Shown here: positions 26,605 to 36,418 of the stretch, in pieces
Numbering within the stretch: the stretch's first letter is position 1
Layout of the letters: the number at the start of each line of letters is the position of its first letter
Source: Microbacterium sp. C7(2022)
GTDB lineage: Bacteria > Actinomycetota > Actinomycetes > Actinomycetales > Microbacteriaceae
DNA: 64,000 bases
Assembly: GCF_028823665.1 (NCBI RefSeq)
Contig: NZ_JAPEHV010000004.1
Location: forward strand, 363,033 to 427,032
Reading direction: 5' to 3'
Position numbers and translations under genes: made by a program
The notes under the pieces: generated by a model
The model's input: only the letters and a program-made list of their open reading frames with translations
Told to the model about the DNA's origin: nothing
Database searches by the model: none

Positions 26605-26781
26605 GTGGTGGCGCTTCGTGTGGTGACGCTTCGTGCGGCGGCGCTTCGTGCAGCTGGGTGCCCGACGCGCCCGTGGCTGCCGGCGCGCCCACCTGGTCAC
26701 CCGTGGCCGATGGCGCGGCAGACTCCCGTGGGGCCCGTGGCTGCCGGCGCGCCCAGACGTCGCGGCTACCCGCCGGGCACC
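26605..26781. repeat. Short direct repeats in the gap after the GH3 gene
   Basis: GTGGCGCTTCGT-like 15-base units occur three times (about 26608-26650), and CCCGTGGCTGCCGGCGCGCCCA occurs twice about 80 bases apart. No gene is visible in this gap between the terminator and the convergent hydrolase gene. Confidence 0.6.
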
Positions 26782-27672
<891 letters not shown>

Positions 27673-27828
27673 CTAGGACGTGGCATCCGCTCGCGCCACC
27701 AGGTTGACATCTCGACGCCAGACGTTCACCCGCCGTGTCTCGCTTGCGCGGGCGCTGCCGCCCGCCAGTGCCGTCCGCCCGTGCCGTCCGCCCGCGCCCG
27801 CCCGTGTCGCGTTCCCACCTCACCCGGC

Positions 27829-27879
27829 GCTCCGCCCCCAGGATGTGCGCCGAGGCGCGACGGATTGTGGGGGTGGAGC
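27829..27879. repeat. 51-bp inverted-repeat element, family 1 copy 3
   Basis: First of four copies spaced exactly 73 bp apart. Starts GCTCCGCCCCCAGGATGTG and ends ATTGTGGGGGTGGAGC. Confidence 0.88.
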
Positions 27880-27901
27880 GGCGTGGGTGGGTGCCCCGTG
27901 G

Positions 27902-27952
27902 GTTCTGCCCCCAGGATGTGCGCGTGGGCGCGACAGATCCTGGGGGTGGAGT
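27902..27952. repeat. 51-bp inverted-repeat element, family 1 copy 4
   Basis: Starts GTTCTGCCCCCAGGATGTG and ends ATCCTGGGGGTGGAGT. The spacer to the next copy is 22 bp and contains GGTGGGTGCCCC. Confidence 0.88.
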
Positions 27953-27974
27953 GACGTCGGTGGGTGCCCCGGGC

Positions 27975-28025
27975 GCTCCGCCCCCAAGATTTGTACCGCG
28001 GCGCGACACTTTGTGGGGGCGGAGC
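27975..28025. repeat. 51-bp inverted-repeat element, family 1 copy 5
   Basis: Starts GCTCCGCCCCCAAGATTTG and ends TTTGTGGGGGCGGAGC. Confidence 0.88.
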
Positions 28026-28047
28026 GGGGTGGGTGGGTGCCCCGTGC

Positions 28048-28098
28048 GTTCCGCCCCCAGGATGTGCGCCGAGGCGCGACAGATTGTGGGGGCGGAGC
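28048..28098. repeat. 51-bp inverted-repeat element, family 1 copy 6
   Basis: Starts GTTCCGCCCCCAGGATGTG and ends ATTGTGGGGGCGGAGC. Nearly identical to copy 3. The remaining gap to the galK stop holds nothing I recognise. Confidence 0.88.
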
Positions 28099-28150
28099 GG
28101 AGGTGGTGGGAGGTGAGGTGCGCGAGCCGGGGGCGCGGGGCCGCGCGGCG

Positions 28151-29341
28151 CTACGCGTCGCGGCCGGCGCCGGGGGAGGGCGTCACGGTGAAGATGTTCG
28201 GCGCGGCGAAGCCGGCGTCGCTGAATGCCGAGGCAACGGCGTCCGTCACCTTCTCCGCCGAGTCGGAAGACACGAGAGCGATCGCGGCACCGCCGAAGCC
28301 CCCGCCGGTCATGCGCGCACCCACGGCACCCGCCGCGAGCGCGGCGTCGACCGCGGTGTCGAGTTCGGGCACCGAAATCTCGAAGTCATCGCGCATCGAC
28401 ACGTGGGACGCGACAAGCACGTCGCCGATCGCCGCCGGACCGGCTTCGCGAAGCGTGCGAACCGTGTCGAGCACACGCTGGTTCTCGGTGACGACGTGGC
28501 GTGCGCGGCGCAGCGTCACCTCGTCGACCAGGCTCTCGAGCCGCTCGAGGTCCTCCGTCGACACGTCGCGCAGCGCCGGAACGCCCAGCGCAGCGGCCGC
28601 GCGCTCACACGCCGCGCGGCGCTCGCCGTAGCCTCCGGTCGCGTGGCTATGCTTGACGCCGGTGTCCATGACGAGGAGTTCGAGGCCCGCGGCGGCGAAG
28701 CCGAGGTCGATCACCTGAGCGTCGAGCGAGCGGCAGTCGAGGAAGGTCGCGGCATCCGCTCGCCCGAGCATCGACGCCATCTGGTCCATGATCCCGGTCG
28801 GTGCGCCCACGGCGTCGTTCTCTGCGCGGCGGCCCACCTTCGCGAGCTCGACGCGGTCAAGGTCAATGCCCCAGGTCTCGGCCAACGCGGTGGCAGTCGC
28901 GCCTTCGATCGCGGCCGACGATGACAGGCCCGCGCCGACGGGAACGTCAGAGGCAAAGGCCAAATCGACACCCGTGACGGTCGATGCGTCGACGCCCGCC
29001 GCTTGCAGCAGCGCCCACGCGACACCGAGCGGGTAACGCGCCCACTCGGTGACCTCGTCGCGTCGCGCGGGGAAGAGGTCGTCGAGTTCGGAGAGGGCGA
29101 CCTCGACGGGCGTCTCATCGAAGGTCGAGGCGACCCGGATCATGCCGTCCCCGCGCGTCGCGAGTGCCACGTGCGTTCGGTACTCGATCGCGAACGGGAA
29201 TACGAAGCCGTCGTTGTAATCGGTGTGCTCGCCGATGAGGTTCACGCGGCCGGGCGCCGACCAGGTCGGGGCGTCGACCGCGCCGGCGACCTCGGTGAGC
29301 AGAGTGCGTGCGGCCGTGGCCGTGTCGATGGGCGTGGTCAT
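28151..29341 (-). CDS. galK: Galactokinase
   Basis: 396 residues of the GHMP kinase superfamily. The galactokinase signature GRVNLIGEHTDYNDGFVFP is near residue 30, the phosphate-binding loop VPVGAGLSSSAAIE near residue 120, and a C-terminal GGGFGGAAIALV near residue 350. It phosphorylates alpha-D-galactose to galactose 1-phosphate, which the neighbouring GalT converts to UDP-galactose. The ATG overlaps the galT stop (ATGA), so the two are translated together. Length is as usual for the family. Confidence 0.95.
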   Translation of the reverse strand: MTTPIDTATAARTLLTEVAGAVDAPTWSAPGRVNLIGEHTDYNDGFVFPFAIEYRTHVALATRGDGMIRVASTFDETPVEVALSELDDLFPARRDEVTEWARYPLGVAWALLQAAGVDASTVTGVDLAFASDVPVGAGLSSSAAIEGATATALAETWGIDLDRVELAKVGRRAENDAVGAPTGIMDQMASMLGRADAATFLDCRSLDAQVIDLGFAAAGLELLVMDTGVKHSHATGGYGERRAACERAAAALGVPALRDVSTEDLERLESLVDEVTLRRARHVVTENQRVLDTVRTLREAGPAAIGDVLVASHVSMRDDFEISVPELDTAVDAALAAGAVGARMTGGGFGGAAIALVSSDSAEKVTDAVASAFSDAGFAAPNIFTVTPSPGAGRDA

Positions 29342-30549
29342 TCGGTCACCTCGGGGATGGATGCAACGGCGTCGCGCAGTGCGGCGGCGGCCGTCTCGGG
29401 GGGAATGTCGCCGATCCATGCGCCCATGGCGGCTTCGGATCCGGCGAGGAACTTGAGCTTGTCGGCCGCGCGCCGCGGGCTGGTCAGCTGCAGGTGGAGG
29501 CGGGCGCTGTCGCGTCCGCGGTTCACCGGGGCCTGGTGCCATGCCGCGATGTACGGCGTTGGCGTGCCGTACAGGGCGTCGACGCCGCGCAGCAGGCGAA
29601 GGTACAGCGGCGCGAGTTCTGCGCGCTCGGCATCGCTTGTCTCGGTGAAGTCGGCGACGTGGCGGTTCGGAAGAAGATGCACCTCGAGGGGCCAGCGCGC
29701 GGCGAACGGTACGAAGGCCGTCCAGTGTTCACCGGCGAGGATCACGCGCTCGGAGGCCCGCTCGAAGTCGAGAATTCGCGCGAACAGGTCGGCGCCCTCG
29801 CGCTCGATCTGGCGCAGCAGGCTCGTGGTGCGCGGGGTGATGTACGGGTACGAGTAGATCTGGCCGTGGGGGTGCGGCAACGTCACGCCGATTGCCTCGC
29901 CGCGGTTTTCAAACGGGAACACCTGCTGCACGCCGGGCAGAGCAGACAGGGCCGCGGTGCGGTCGGCCCAGGCCTCGATCACCGTTCGCGCGCGGGTGAC
30001 GCTCTGCGTGCCAAATGATCCTTCGTGCTCGGGGCTGAAGCACACGACTTCGCAGCGTCCGACCGAGGTGCGGGTGCGCCCGAGTCCGGGGGCGTCGAGG
30101 TCGTCGAGGTTGCGAGGTGCGTCGTCGGCCTCGGGCGCGGTGCCGAGCGCCGAGGCCAGCGCGGGCCCGAAGGATGGCGACTTGTTCTCGAACACCGCGA
30201 CGTCGTAGCGCGAAGGAATTTCGGACGGGTTCGTCGGTGTCTGGGGCGCCAGCGGGTCGAACTCGGCAGGCGGCATGAACGCGCGGTTCTGGCGGGATGC
30301 CGCGACCGAGATCCAGTCACCCGTGAGCACATCGCGTCGCATCGTGGCGGTGGCGGGGCGAGCGCCGAGGTCGCGCGTGTCGATGCCGCGCTCGGCGCCG
30401 AGCGTCGTGTCGGGGTCGTCGTAGTAGATCAGGTCGCGACCGTCGGCGAGGAGCGTGGGGCGCTTGACGACGCCGTTGCCGAGCGTGGTTGCGGGGCCGG
30501 CGAGCTCGCCGGCTGCGGGGGTGTCACTGCGAAACTCAGGTGTGTTCAC
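29338..30549 (-). CDS. galT: Galactose-1-phosphate uridylyltransferase
   Basis: 403 residues of the HIT-like uridylyltransferase family. The active site HPHGQIYSYP lies near residue 218, and NRAFMPPAEFDPLAP and VLTGDWISVAASRQNRAF are the N-terminal conserved segments. It exchanges UMP between UDP-glucose and galactose 1-phosphate in the Leloir pathway. The GTG start at 30549 is favoured by a TACCGT -10 box six bases ahead and TTGACG 18 bases further upstream; an upstream ATG (30588) lies inside that promoter. First gene of galT-galK. No UDP-glucose 4-epimerase is adjacent. Confidence 0.93.
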   Translation of the reverse strand: MNTPEFRSDTPAAGELAGPATTLGNGVVKRPTLLADGRDLIYYDDPDTTLGAERGIDTRDLGARPATATMRRDVLTGDWISVAASRQNRAFMPPAEFDPLAPQTPTNPSEIPSRYDVAVFENKSPSFGPALASALGTAPEADDAPRNLDDLDAPGLGRTRTSVGRCEVVCFSPEHEGSFGTQSVTRARTVIEAWADRTAALSALPGVQQVFPFENRGEAIGVTLPHPHGQIYSYPYITPRTTSLLRQIEREGADLFARILDFERASERVILAGEHWTAFVPFAARWPLEVHLLPNRHVADFTETSDAERAELAPLYLRLLRGVDALYGTPTPYIAAWHQAPVNRGRDSARLHLQLTSPRRAADKLKFLAGSEAAMGAWIGDIPPETAAAALRDAVASIPEVTE

Positions 30550-30557
30550 GTCAACAC
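30542..30557. promoter_or_regulatory. Gal operator 1, over the galT start
   Basis: GTGTTCACGTCAACAC is an inverted repeat (GTGTT / AACAC arms, central ACGT) covering the -10 box and start codon of galT. Confidence 0.6.
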
Positions 30558-30585
30558 GGTAGCTGACAGGGCATGGTAACGTCAA
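30556..30585 (-). promoter_or_regulatory. galT promoter (TTGACG, 18 bp, TACCGT), leaderless
   Basis: On the minus strand TTGACG (30585-30580) and TACCGT (30561-30556) are 18 bases apart and the GTG follows six bases later, so the message should begin at the start codon. Confidence 0.6.
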
Positions 30586-30587
30586 CA
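30574..30587. promoter_or_regulatory. Gal operator 2, over the -35 box
   Basis: TGGTAACGTCAACA matches 11 of 14 bases of operator 1 (TGTTCACGTCAACA) and is centred 31 bp from it, about three helical turns, which suits cooperative repressor binding. Confidence 0.5.
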
Positions 30588-30739
30588 TCGAGCGGATTTC
30601 AGGAGTTTCGCAGACTGGGCCGGAGCCGCCGGAGCCGCCAGGGCAGTTGTCGGGTGGGTGCCGCCGGGGGTTGGTGGGCTGGCGGCATGGCCAGGGGCCC
30701 GGATGCACGGCCGAGTGGCGGAGCAGGAGCGGAGGCGAA

Positions 30740-31771
30740 GTGGAACGACGAGTGTCGATGGCCGATGTCGCCGCACGCGCGGGGGTCTCGGGGCAGACGG
30801 TCTCTCGCGTCGTGAACGCCAGCCCGCGCGTCGACCCGGCGACGCGACAGCGGGTCGAGGCTGCTATGGCTGACCTGGGATACCGCCCGCATCGCGCCGC
30901 GCGCGCGCTGCGCACCGGGCGAACCCACACCATCGGCCTGCTCGTTTCTACGCTCGCCACCGTAGGCAACTCGCGCATGCTTCAGGCTGTGGCCGATGCG
31001 GCCGCAGCGCGCGATTTCGCGTTGACTGTGATGACGCTCGGCGCCGCGGGCGACGCCGATGTGTCTGACGCTTTCGCTCGCCTCGCCGAACAGGGGGTGG
31101 ACGGCGTCGTGGTGCTGAACGAAGCGACGGCCGCGGCCCGCGAGGCGCGCATTCCGGCGGGGCTCCGGGTTGTCGTGGTCGATGCGCCGCCGGCGGATCT
31201 CGAGAGCGTGGCTTCGGTCGACGCGTCAGCCCCCTACAACACCGTCCAGACCGATCACGCCGCCGGCGCACGCGCCGCGGTCGACCACCTCCTCGACCTC
31301 GGCCACGCTACCGTGTGCCACGTCGCCGGGCCCGCCGACTCGTTCGCCGCCGCGCAGCGCGAGCGCGGGTGGCGCGACGCGCTCACAGCGCACGGCTCCG
31401 CGGTGCCGGGGCTCATTCGGGGCGACTGGTCAGCGGCATCCGGATACACCGCGGCCGCAGCCGTGGTGGCAAGCGGAGCGACGGCGGTCTTCTGCGCGAA
31501 CGATCAAATGGCGCTGGGGTTGTTGCGGGGGGTGTCGGATGCCGGGCTCGACGTCCCGCGCGACGTGAGCGTCGTCGGGTTCGACGATGTGCTCGACGCC
31601 GAGCAGTTCCGCCCACCGCTGACAACGGTCCGGCAAGAGTTCGACCGACTCGGCGAGCGGGCGGTCGCCGTGCTCGTCGACGCGATCGAGCAGCGTGACG
31701 CGGGCGTTCGCGAGACGGTGCCGACGACCCTGATCGTGCGGGAAAGCACGGCGCCGCCCGCGGCCGTCTGA
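30740..31771 (+). CDS. LacI-family regulator divergent from galT-galK
   Basis: 343 residues: helix-turn-helix VSMADVAARAGVSGQTVSRVV at residues ~5-25, hinge to residue ~60 (PHRAARALRTGRTHTIGLLVS) and a sugar-binding domain, ending in RESTAPP as usual. The divergent position and two matching operators over the galT promoter make it the probable galactose repressor. GGAGG lies just upstream of GTG at 30740; a slightly shorter start at GTG 30752 is possible. The preceding 100 in-frame bases are non-coding. Confidence 0.85.
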   Translation: MERRVSMADVAARAGVSGQTVSRVVNASPRVDPATRQRVEAAMADLGYRPHRAARALRTGRTHTIGLLVSTLATVGNSRMLQAVADAAAARDFALTVMTLGAAGDADVSDAFARLAEQGVDGVVVLNEATAAAREARIPAGLRVVVVDAPPADLESVASVDASAPYNTVQTDHAAGARAAVDHLLDLGHATVCHVAGPADSFAAAQRERGWRDALTAHGSAVPGLIRGDWSAASGYTAAAAVVASGATAVFCANDQMALGLLRGVSDAGLDVPRDVSVVGFDDVLDAEQFRPPLTTVRQEFDRLGERAVAVLVDAIEQRDAGVRETVPTTLIVRESTAPPAAV

Positions 31772-31846
31772 CGAGATAGCCGCGCCCGCGACGCGGCTGG
31801 CAAACGGGCGGGCTCGCGAGGCTGCTGGCCCCGGCCGCCGCAGCAA

Positions 31847-32554
31847 CTAGCGCCGCCGGACGGCCCACTCCGCCGCGCGCTGCAACATGCCGCGTAGCTC
31901 CGGCGACTCGTACGCTCGGGCCTCGTGCCCGAGCGCGCAGACCACGGCTCGAGCGGCATCCTCGCGCGTCCACACCACCGGATGCACAACACCCTCGAGG
32001 GTGTGAGCGGCCAGCACGTGCACGTCGTCGGCGCGTACGAGGTCGGTGTACATCTCGTCGTACAGCGAGATGCCGGTCACGCCGTCGGTGATCGGGTGAC
32101 CCGGGTCGACGATCTCCACCTCTGATTGGGCGATGGGCGGATGCCACGAGGTGCCAGGCCGCCATTCGCCACCGACCACCTCGACCCAGCGCGGATAGTC
32201 ACGCAGCGACGACACCGCGGTGTGGATCGCCACCACTCCGATTCCACGCTCGAGCGCGGCGTCGAGGGATGCCGTGGCAACAGCGATCGCAGCGGGATCA
32301 GCCACGTCGGTCACGCCGTCGTTGTTGCGGGCGGGGTCGCCCGTGTTCACCACGAGAAGGTCGACCGAGTCGAGGCCGCCGAGCGCGGCATCCACATCTT
32401 CACGGACTTCGACGCTCCATCCGGCGTCGCGAAGCAGTGCGGCGAGGCAGGCCGAGGTCGCGCCGAACGGGTGCCACGGGTCGGCGTAGCGACCGTTGCC
32501 GCTCAGGATGAGTGCGCGGGAGGGGTTCTCAGTCGAGGTGTGCATCGCTACCAT
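31847..32554 (-). CDS. ThuA-domain protein (trehalose-utilisation / glutamine-amidotransferase-like fold)
   Basis: 235 residues of the ThuA family. LILSGNGRYADPWHPFG near the start, a central VVAIHTAVSSLRDYPRWVEVVGGEW, and HPITDGVTGISLYDEMY are family features; a conserved GHPI loop is present. ThuA-like proteins accompany Gfo/Idh oxidoreductases in disaccharide or inositol catabolism, possibly processing 3-keto sugars, but the reaction is unknown. Start uncertain: ATG at 32554 (after a TATCCC box) or at 32545; neither has a ribosome site. A LacI-type operator overlaps the promoter. Confidence 0.8.
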   Translation of the reverse strand: MVAMHTSTENPSRALILSGNGRYADPWHPFGATSACLAALLRDAGWSVEVREDVDAALGGLDSVDLLVVNTGDPARNNDGVTDVADPAAIAVATASLDAALERGIGVVAIHTAVSSLRDYPRWVEVVGGEWRPGTSWHPPIAQSEVEIVDPGHPITDGVTGISLYDEMYTDLVRADDVHVLAAHTLEGVVHPVVWTREDAARAVVCALGHEARAYESPELRGMLQRAAEWAVRRR

Positions 32555-32562
32555 TGTGCATG

Positions 32563-32576
32563 GGATAGCGCTTTCC
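32563..32576. promoter_or_regulatory. LacI-type operator upstream of the ThuA gene
   Basis: GGATAGCGCTTTCC is a near-palindrome with the AGCGCT core seen also at 47966. It lies nine bases from the ThuA start and between it and the divergent glycerate kinase gene. Confidence 0.55.
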
Positions 32577-32640
32577 CCGCGACGGCTCGAGATTCGACCA
32601 ACGGGGGCGGCGCCCACGTCTGCCCGAGGAGAATGTCTGC

Positions 32641-33834
32641 ATGGCCCGCACCATCGTGATCGCGCCCGACTCGTTCAAGGGCACCATCGGCGCCGCCGAC
32701 GCGGCGACCGCCCTCGCCGCGGGTTGGCACAGCGTCGCGCCCGGTGACACCGTGCGCCTGCTGCCCATGGCCGACGGAGGCGAGGGTACGGTCGACGCGT
32801 TCGCGGCCGCCGTTCCCGGCGCGCAGCGCGTGCCCGTGAGGGTGATCGGGCCCGAGGATGCCGCAGTCGAGACATCCTGGCTGCTCCTGCCGCCCACGTC
32901 GGAAGCGCCCGCCGGCACAGCCGTGGTGGAACTCGCCTCGACCAGCGGCATCGAACTGCTCGGCACGCCGCCGCGCCTGCGGGCGCTCGACGCGCATACG
33001 TACGGGTTCGGCCAGGCGATCGCGGCCGCGCTCGCTCACGGAGTTTCGCGCCTCGTGCTCGGCATCGGCTCGAGCGCGTCGACCGACGGAGGGCTCGGCA
33101 TGCTCGTCGCGCTGGGTGCGCGGGTGACGGATGCCGCCGGCAACCCTGTCGCACTCGGTGGACGCGGGCTCGCACAGGCGTCGGCGGTGAACCTGACCGG
33201 CCTTGCGGCGCTGCCGCCCGGTGGTGTGCAGGTGCTGACCGATGTGACGAATCCACTGCTGGGTGAGCGGGGGGCGGCTGCGGTGTTCGGTCCGCAAAAG
33301 GGGGCGACCCCGGATGACGTTGCCGTGCTGGATGCGGCGCTGGAGCGGTGGGCGGGGCTCGTCGGTGTCGTGGCCGGTGCGGGTGCTGGTGACGCAGCTG
33401 GTGCTGGTGCCGCCGTTGGGGCCGCCGGTGCGGTGCGGGCCGACGCAACGACGCCGGGCGCCGGCGCTGCGGGCGGCACCGGGTTCGGTTTGCTTGCGTG
33501 GGGCGCGAGCCTGGTGCCCGGATCGGATGCCGTGGCTGACCTGATCGGCCTGGCCGACGTGGTCGCCGCTGCCGACGTGGTCGTCACGGGCGAGGGCTCG
33601 TACGACGGGCAGTCGGCGGCTGGCAAGGTTCCCGCGCACGTGGCGAGTCTGGCCGCGCATGGCGGGGCGCGTGCCGCTTTGGTCGCGGGGCGCATCGCTC
33701 CCGACGCCGACACGGCGACGTTTGCCGCTACGGCGTCGTTGACCGACCTGGCCGGGTCTGCAGCGCAGGCGATGGCCGACCCCGCGCGCTGGCTGGAAGC
33801 GGCTGGCGCGGCGCTCGCCCGCGCGCTCGCATAG
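32641..33834 (+). CDS. Glycerate kinase (GarK/GlxK family)
   Basis: 397 residues, starting MARTIVIAPDSFKGTIGAAD, the standard GarK-type N-terminus, with LLPMADGGEGTVDAF near residue 45 and GIGSSASTDGGLGML near residue 143. It phosphorylates D-glycerate to 2-phosphoglycerate (or 3-phosphoglycerate), returning C3 acids from sugar-acid breakdown to glycolysis. Between residues ~245 and 282 an Ala/Gly-rich tract interrupts the fold and makes the protein longer than the usual ~375 residues. GAGGAGA precedes the ATG. Divergent from the ThuA gene. Confidence 0.9.
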   Translation: MARTIVIAPDSFKGTIGAADAATALAAGWHSVAPGDTVRLLPMADGGEGTVDAFAAAVPGAQRVPVRVIGPEDAAVETSWLLLPPTSEAPAGTAVVELASTSGIELLGTPPRLRALDAHTYGFGQAIAAALAHGVSRLVLGIGSSASTDGGLGMLVALGARVTDAAGNPVALGGRGLAQASAVNLTGLAALPPGGVQVLTDVTNPLLGERGAAAVFGPQKGATPDDVAVLDAALERWAGLVGVVAGAGAGDAAGAGAAVGAAGAVRADATTPGAGAAGGTGFGLLAWGASLVPGSDAVADLIGLADVVAAADVVVTGEGSYDGQSAAGKVPAHVASLAAHGGARAALVAGRIAPDADTATFAATASLTDLAGSAAQAMADPARWLEAAGAALARALA

Positions 33835-33916
33835 CGGCAAGACCGCAGTCGCGAACCCGCGGACGGTTGATACGGTCGAGGATGCCGCGCCCGCCGCGCC
33901 GCAGGAGGAGCATCCG

Positions 33917-34891
33917 ATGTCCAACACCCCCCGTGACGCGTGGCAGTGGATCACCGCGAGCCTCGGCGCGCTCGCAATCGTCGTCGTCGCGTGGGCATGC
34001 CTGACTTCGTGGGGCGGCGTCGTGCACGGGCACCCCGCGTACGCGGTGCTTCTCGGAGTGACCGCGGTCGGCGGCGTTGCCGCGATCTGGCTCTCGTTGC
34101 GCCGCCGGAAGCGCGCACGTCGATCCGGCGCGTGGCGCGTCACCGGCCGCATCGCGCTGATCGCCCTCGGCCTCGCGTGGATCGCCGTGACCGCGTGGCT
34201 GCGTCCGTACTCGGCGATCGAGCCGGCACTGCCGGCCATGCAGTCCGACGGCGTCGCTACCGTCACCGAGACGGGGACGCAGATCGTGATCGAACCCACC
34301 GGTGGCGCAGACGCGACAGCGGTGTTCTTCCAGCCCGGGGCGCTCGTCGATCCGCGGGCGTACGCGGCCGTCCTCCGGCCGCTCGCCGAGGCCGGCCACC
34401 GCGTCGTGATCACGAAGCAGCCCTTCGGCATCGCGTTCTTCGCGCTCGGCGCGTTCGATGCGACTCGCACGCAGTACGGCGATGTGAACGGTTGGGTCAT
34501 CGGCGGGCATTCGCTCGGCGGCACCGTCGCGGCTATTCAGGCGGACGGGGCTGATGGCAACGGCGGCGGCAGTGACACGGATGCCGCCCCCGCCGTCGGC
34601 CTGTTGTTCTTCGCGTCCTATCCCGCGGGCGACATCAGCGACACCCTCGTCGTGCCGGTCGAGTCGATCTCTGGCTCGCGCGATGGGTTGGCGACGCCGG
34701 AAAAGATCGACGCTTCACGCGCGGACCTGCCGGCGGACACGAACTTCACAGTGATCGAGGGCGGCTCCCATGCCCAATTCGGTGACTACGGCCCGCAGGT
34801 CGGAGACAACGAACCCGAGATCAGCGACGACGACGCCCGCGGGCAGATCAGCGCAGCATCCGTCGCATTCGTTGACGCGCTCGTCGACTGA
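33917..34891 (+). CDS. Membrane-anchored alpha/beta hydrolase
   Basis: 324 residues. Three hydrophobic helices lie at about residues 13-31, 40-59 and 76-93, with a basic RRRKRARR loop between the second and third. The rest is an alpha/beta hydrolase-like domain (FFQPGALVDPRAY; nucleophile motif GHSLGGTVAA, Ser near residue 197; a final His in EGGSHAQFGDYG near residue 291). This architecture is common among uncharacterised actinobacterial hydrolases. The catalytic domain follows helix three and is probably outside the cell. AGGAGG precedes the ATG. Substrate unknown. Confidence 0.78.
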   Translation: MSNTPRDAWQWITASLGALAIVVVAWACLTSWGGVVHGHPAYAVLLGVTAVGGVAAIWLSLRRRKRARRSGAWRVTGRIALIALGLAWIAVTAWLRPYSAIEPALPAMQSDGVATVTETGTQIVIEPTGGADATAVFFQPGALVDPRAYAAVLRPLAEAGHRVVITKQPFGIAFFALGAFDATRTQYGDVNGWVIGGHSLGGTVAAIQADGADGNGGGSDTDAAPAVGLLFFASYPAGDISDTLVVPVESISGSRDGLATPEKIDASRADLPADTNFTVIEGGSHAQFGDYGPQVGDNEPEISDDDARGQISAASVAFVDALVD

Positions 34892-34969
34892 CGCGACCGC
34901 AAGGCCGGTGGCCGGCGCGCCCGGATTTCTGAGCGCCGGGCGCCAGCGGGGAGCGGGATGCCCCGCGGC

Positions 34970-36418
34970 TCAGGGGACCCGCAGCACCCCGTTGCGGCGG
35001 TGTGGCAGCGTCTCAAGCGCCGCGTCGCGCAGCGACTCGGGCAGCAGGCGCTCGGGGGCATCCTGGAACGTCAGCGGCCGCAGGAACCGACGGATCGCCG
35101 TCGCGCCCACCGACGTGTGCAGCGATGTCGTCGCCGGCCACGGTCCGCCGTGGTGCTGCGACCACGTCACCGCGACGCCAGTCGGCCATCCGGCGAACAG
35201 CACGCGACCGGCCTTGCGCTGCAACACCTCGAGCACCGCATCCACGTCGTCGCCGTCTTCGCTGTGCAGCGTCGCCGTCAGCGAACCGGTAACCGCCTCG
35301 AGCGCCGAGAGAAGTTCGGCCTCGTTCGAGTAGCGCACCAGCAGCGTCACCGGGCCGAAGCACTCCTCGAGCAGGGTCTCGGGCCGGGCAGCGACGGCCA
35401 CAGCGTCGGTGCTCAGCACGATCGGACGCGCCGAACCCGCCGCGGGCTCCTCGCCCTGTGCGACGACGGCGACCGATGCGTCGGCTTCGAGGTGCGCGAT
35501 CCCCTCGGGGAACGCATCCGTGATGCGGTCGGTCAGCAGCGGACCGCCGGTCGACGACGTCGCGAAGGATGCCACGAGGTCTTCGAACCCGGCGCCGGCG
35601 GGCACGAACACCACACCAGGCTTCGTGCAGAACTGACCGACGCCCATGGTGAACGATCCGACCAGGCCCTGCGCGAGCGTCTCCCCGCGCGCGGCGACGG
35701 CAGCGGAGGTGATCACGACGGGGTTGACGCTCCCCAGCTCTCCGTAGAACGGGATCGGGTCGGGGCGGCCGGTGGCCAGGTCGAACAGTGCACGCCCGCC
35801 GCTGATAGAACCCGTGAAGCCGGCGGCCTGGATGGTCGGATGCTGCACCAACGCGTTACCGGCTTCGCGCCCTTCGACGAGTGAGAACGACCCCTCCGGT
35901 GCGCCGCCGGCGCGCAGCGCCTCGGTCACGATCTCGGCGGTGCGGTGCGACAAGCGGACGTGCCCCGAGTGCGCCTTCACGATCACCGGGTTGCCGGCGG
36001 CCAGGGCCGAGGCGGTGTCACCGCCGGCGACCGAGAACGCGAACGGAAAGTTCGACGCCGAGAACGCGGCGACCGGGCCGACGCCGGTGAGGATGCGGCG
36101 AAGTTCCGGCCGCGGCGGGGTGGCCGTGGCATCCGCATCATCCACCGTGAGTTCGAGGTAAGACCCCTCTTCGACGACGGTCGCGAACAGGCGCAACTGC
36201 CCGGTCGTACGGCCGACCTCGCCGCGCAGGCGCGTCTCACCGAGGCGCGTCTCTTCGTCGGCAATCGCCACGAGTTCGTCGATGTTCGCATCCAGCGCAT
36301 CGGCGATGCCGCGCAGCCATCCGGCGCGCTGCGATGCGGACGATGCCCGCCAGATCGGTGCGGCACTCGCGGCCGCGGCAGCAAGCTGGTCGATCGTCTG
36401 GGTGGTCGTGGTGCTCAT
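34970..36418 (-). CDS. Aldehyde dehydrogenase, 2,5-dioxovalerate (ketoglutarate semialdehyde) type
   Basis: 482 residues of the NAD(P)-dependent aldehyde dehydrogenase superfamily. FSASNFPFAFSVAGGDTASALAAG (residues ~138-160) is the FPFAFS variant typical of alpha-ketoglutarate semialdehyde dehydrogenases. The catalytic cysteine is in GVGQFCTKPG near residue 258, and the Glu segment GELGSVNPV near residue 225. It would oxidise 2,5-dioxopentanoate, the product of KdgD two genes upstream, to 2-oxoglutarate. Last gene of the five-gene operon; its ATG overlaps the previous stop (ATGA). Confidence 0.88.
   Translation of the reverse strand: MSTTTTQTIDQLAAAAASAAPIWRASSASQRAGWLRGIADALDANIDELVAIADEETRLGETRLRGEVGRTTGQLRLFATVVEEGSYLELTVDDADATATPPRPELRRILTGVGPVAAFSASNFPFAFSVAGGDTASALAAGNPVIVKAHSGHVRLSHRTAEIVTEALRAGGAPEGSFSLVEGREAGNALVQHPTIQAAGFTGSISGGRALFDLATGRPDPIPFYGELGSVNPVVITSAAVAARGETLAQGLVGSFTMGVGQFCTKPGVVFVPAGAGFEDLVASFATSSTGGPLLTDRITDAFPEGIAHLEADASVAVVAQGEEPAAGSARPIVLSTDAVAVAARPETLLEECFGPVTLLVRYSNEAELLSALEAVTGSLTATLHSEDGDDVDAVLEVLQRKAGRVLFAGWPTGVAVTWSQHHGGPWPATTSLHTSVGATAIRRFLRPLTFQDAPERLLPESLRDAALETLPHRRNGVLRVP

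Noticed and set aside
27829..28098. CRISPR-like appearance of regularly spaced repeats
   Set aside because: The 22-bp spacers are similar to each other, repeats are 51 bp and imperfect palindromes, the same pairs recur at other loci, and no cas gene is present.
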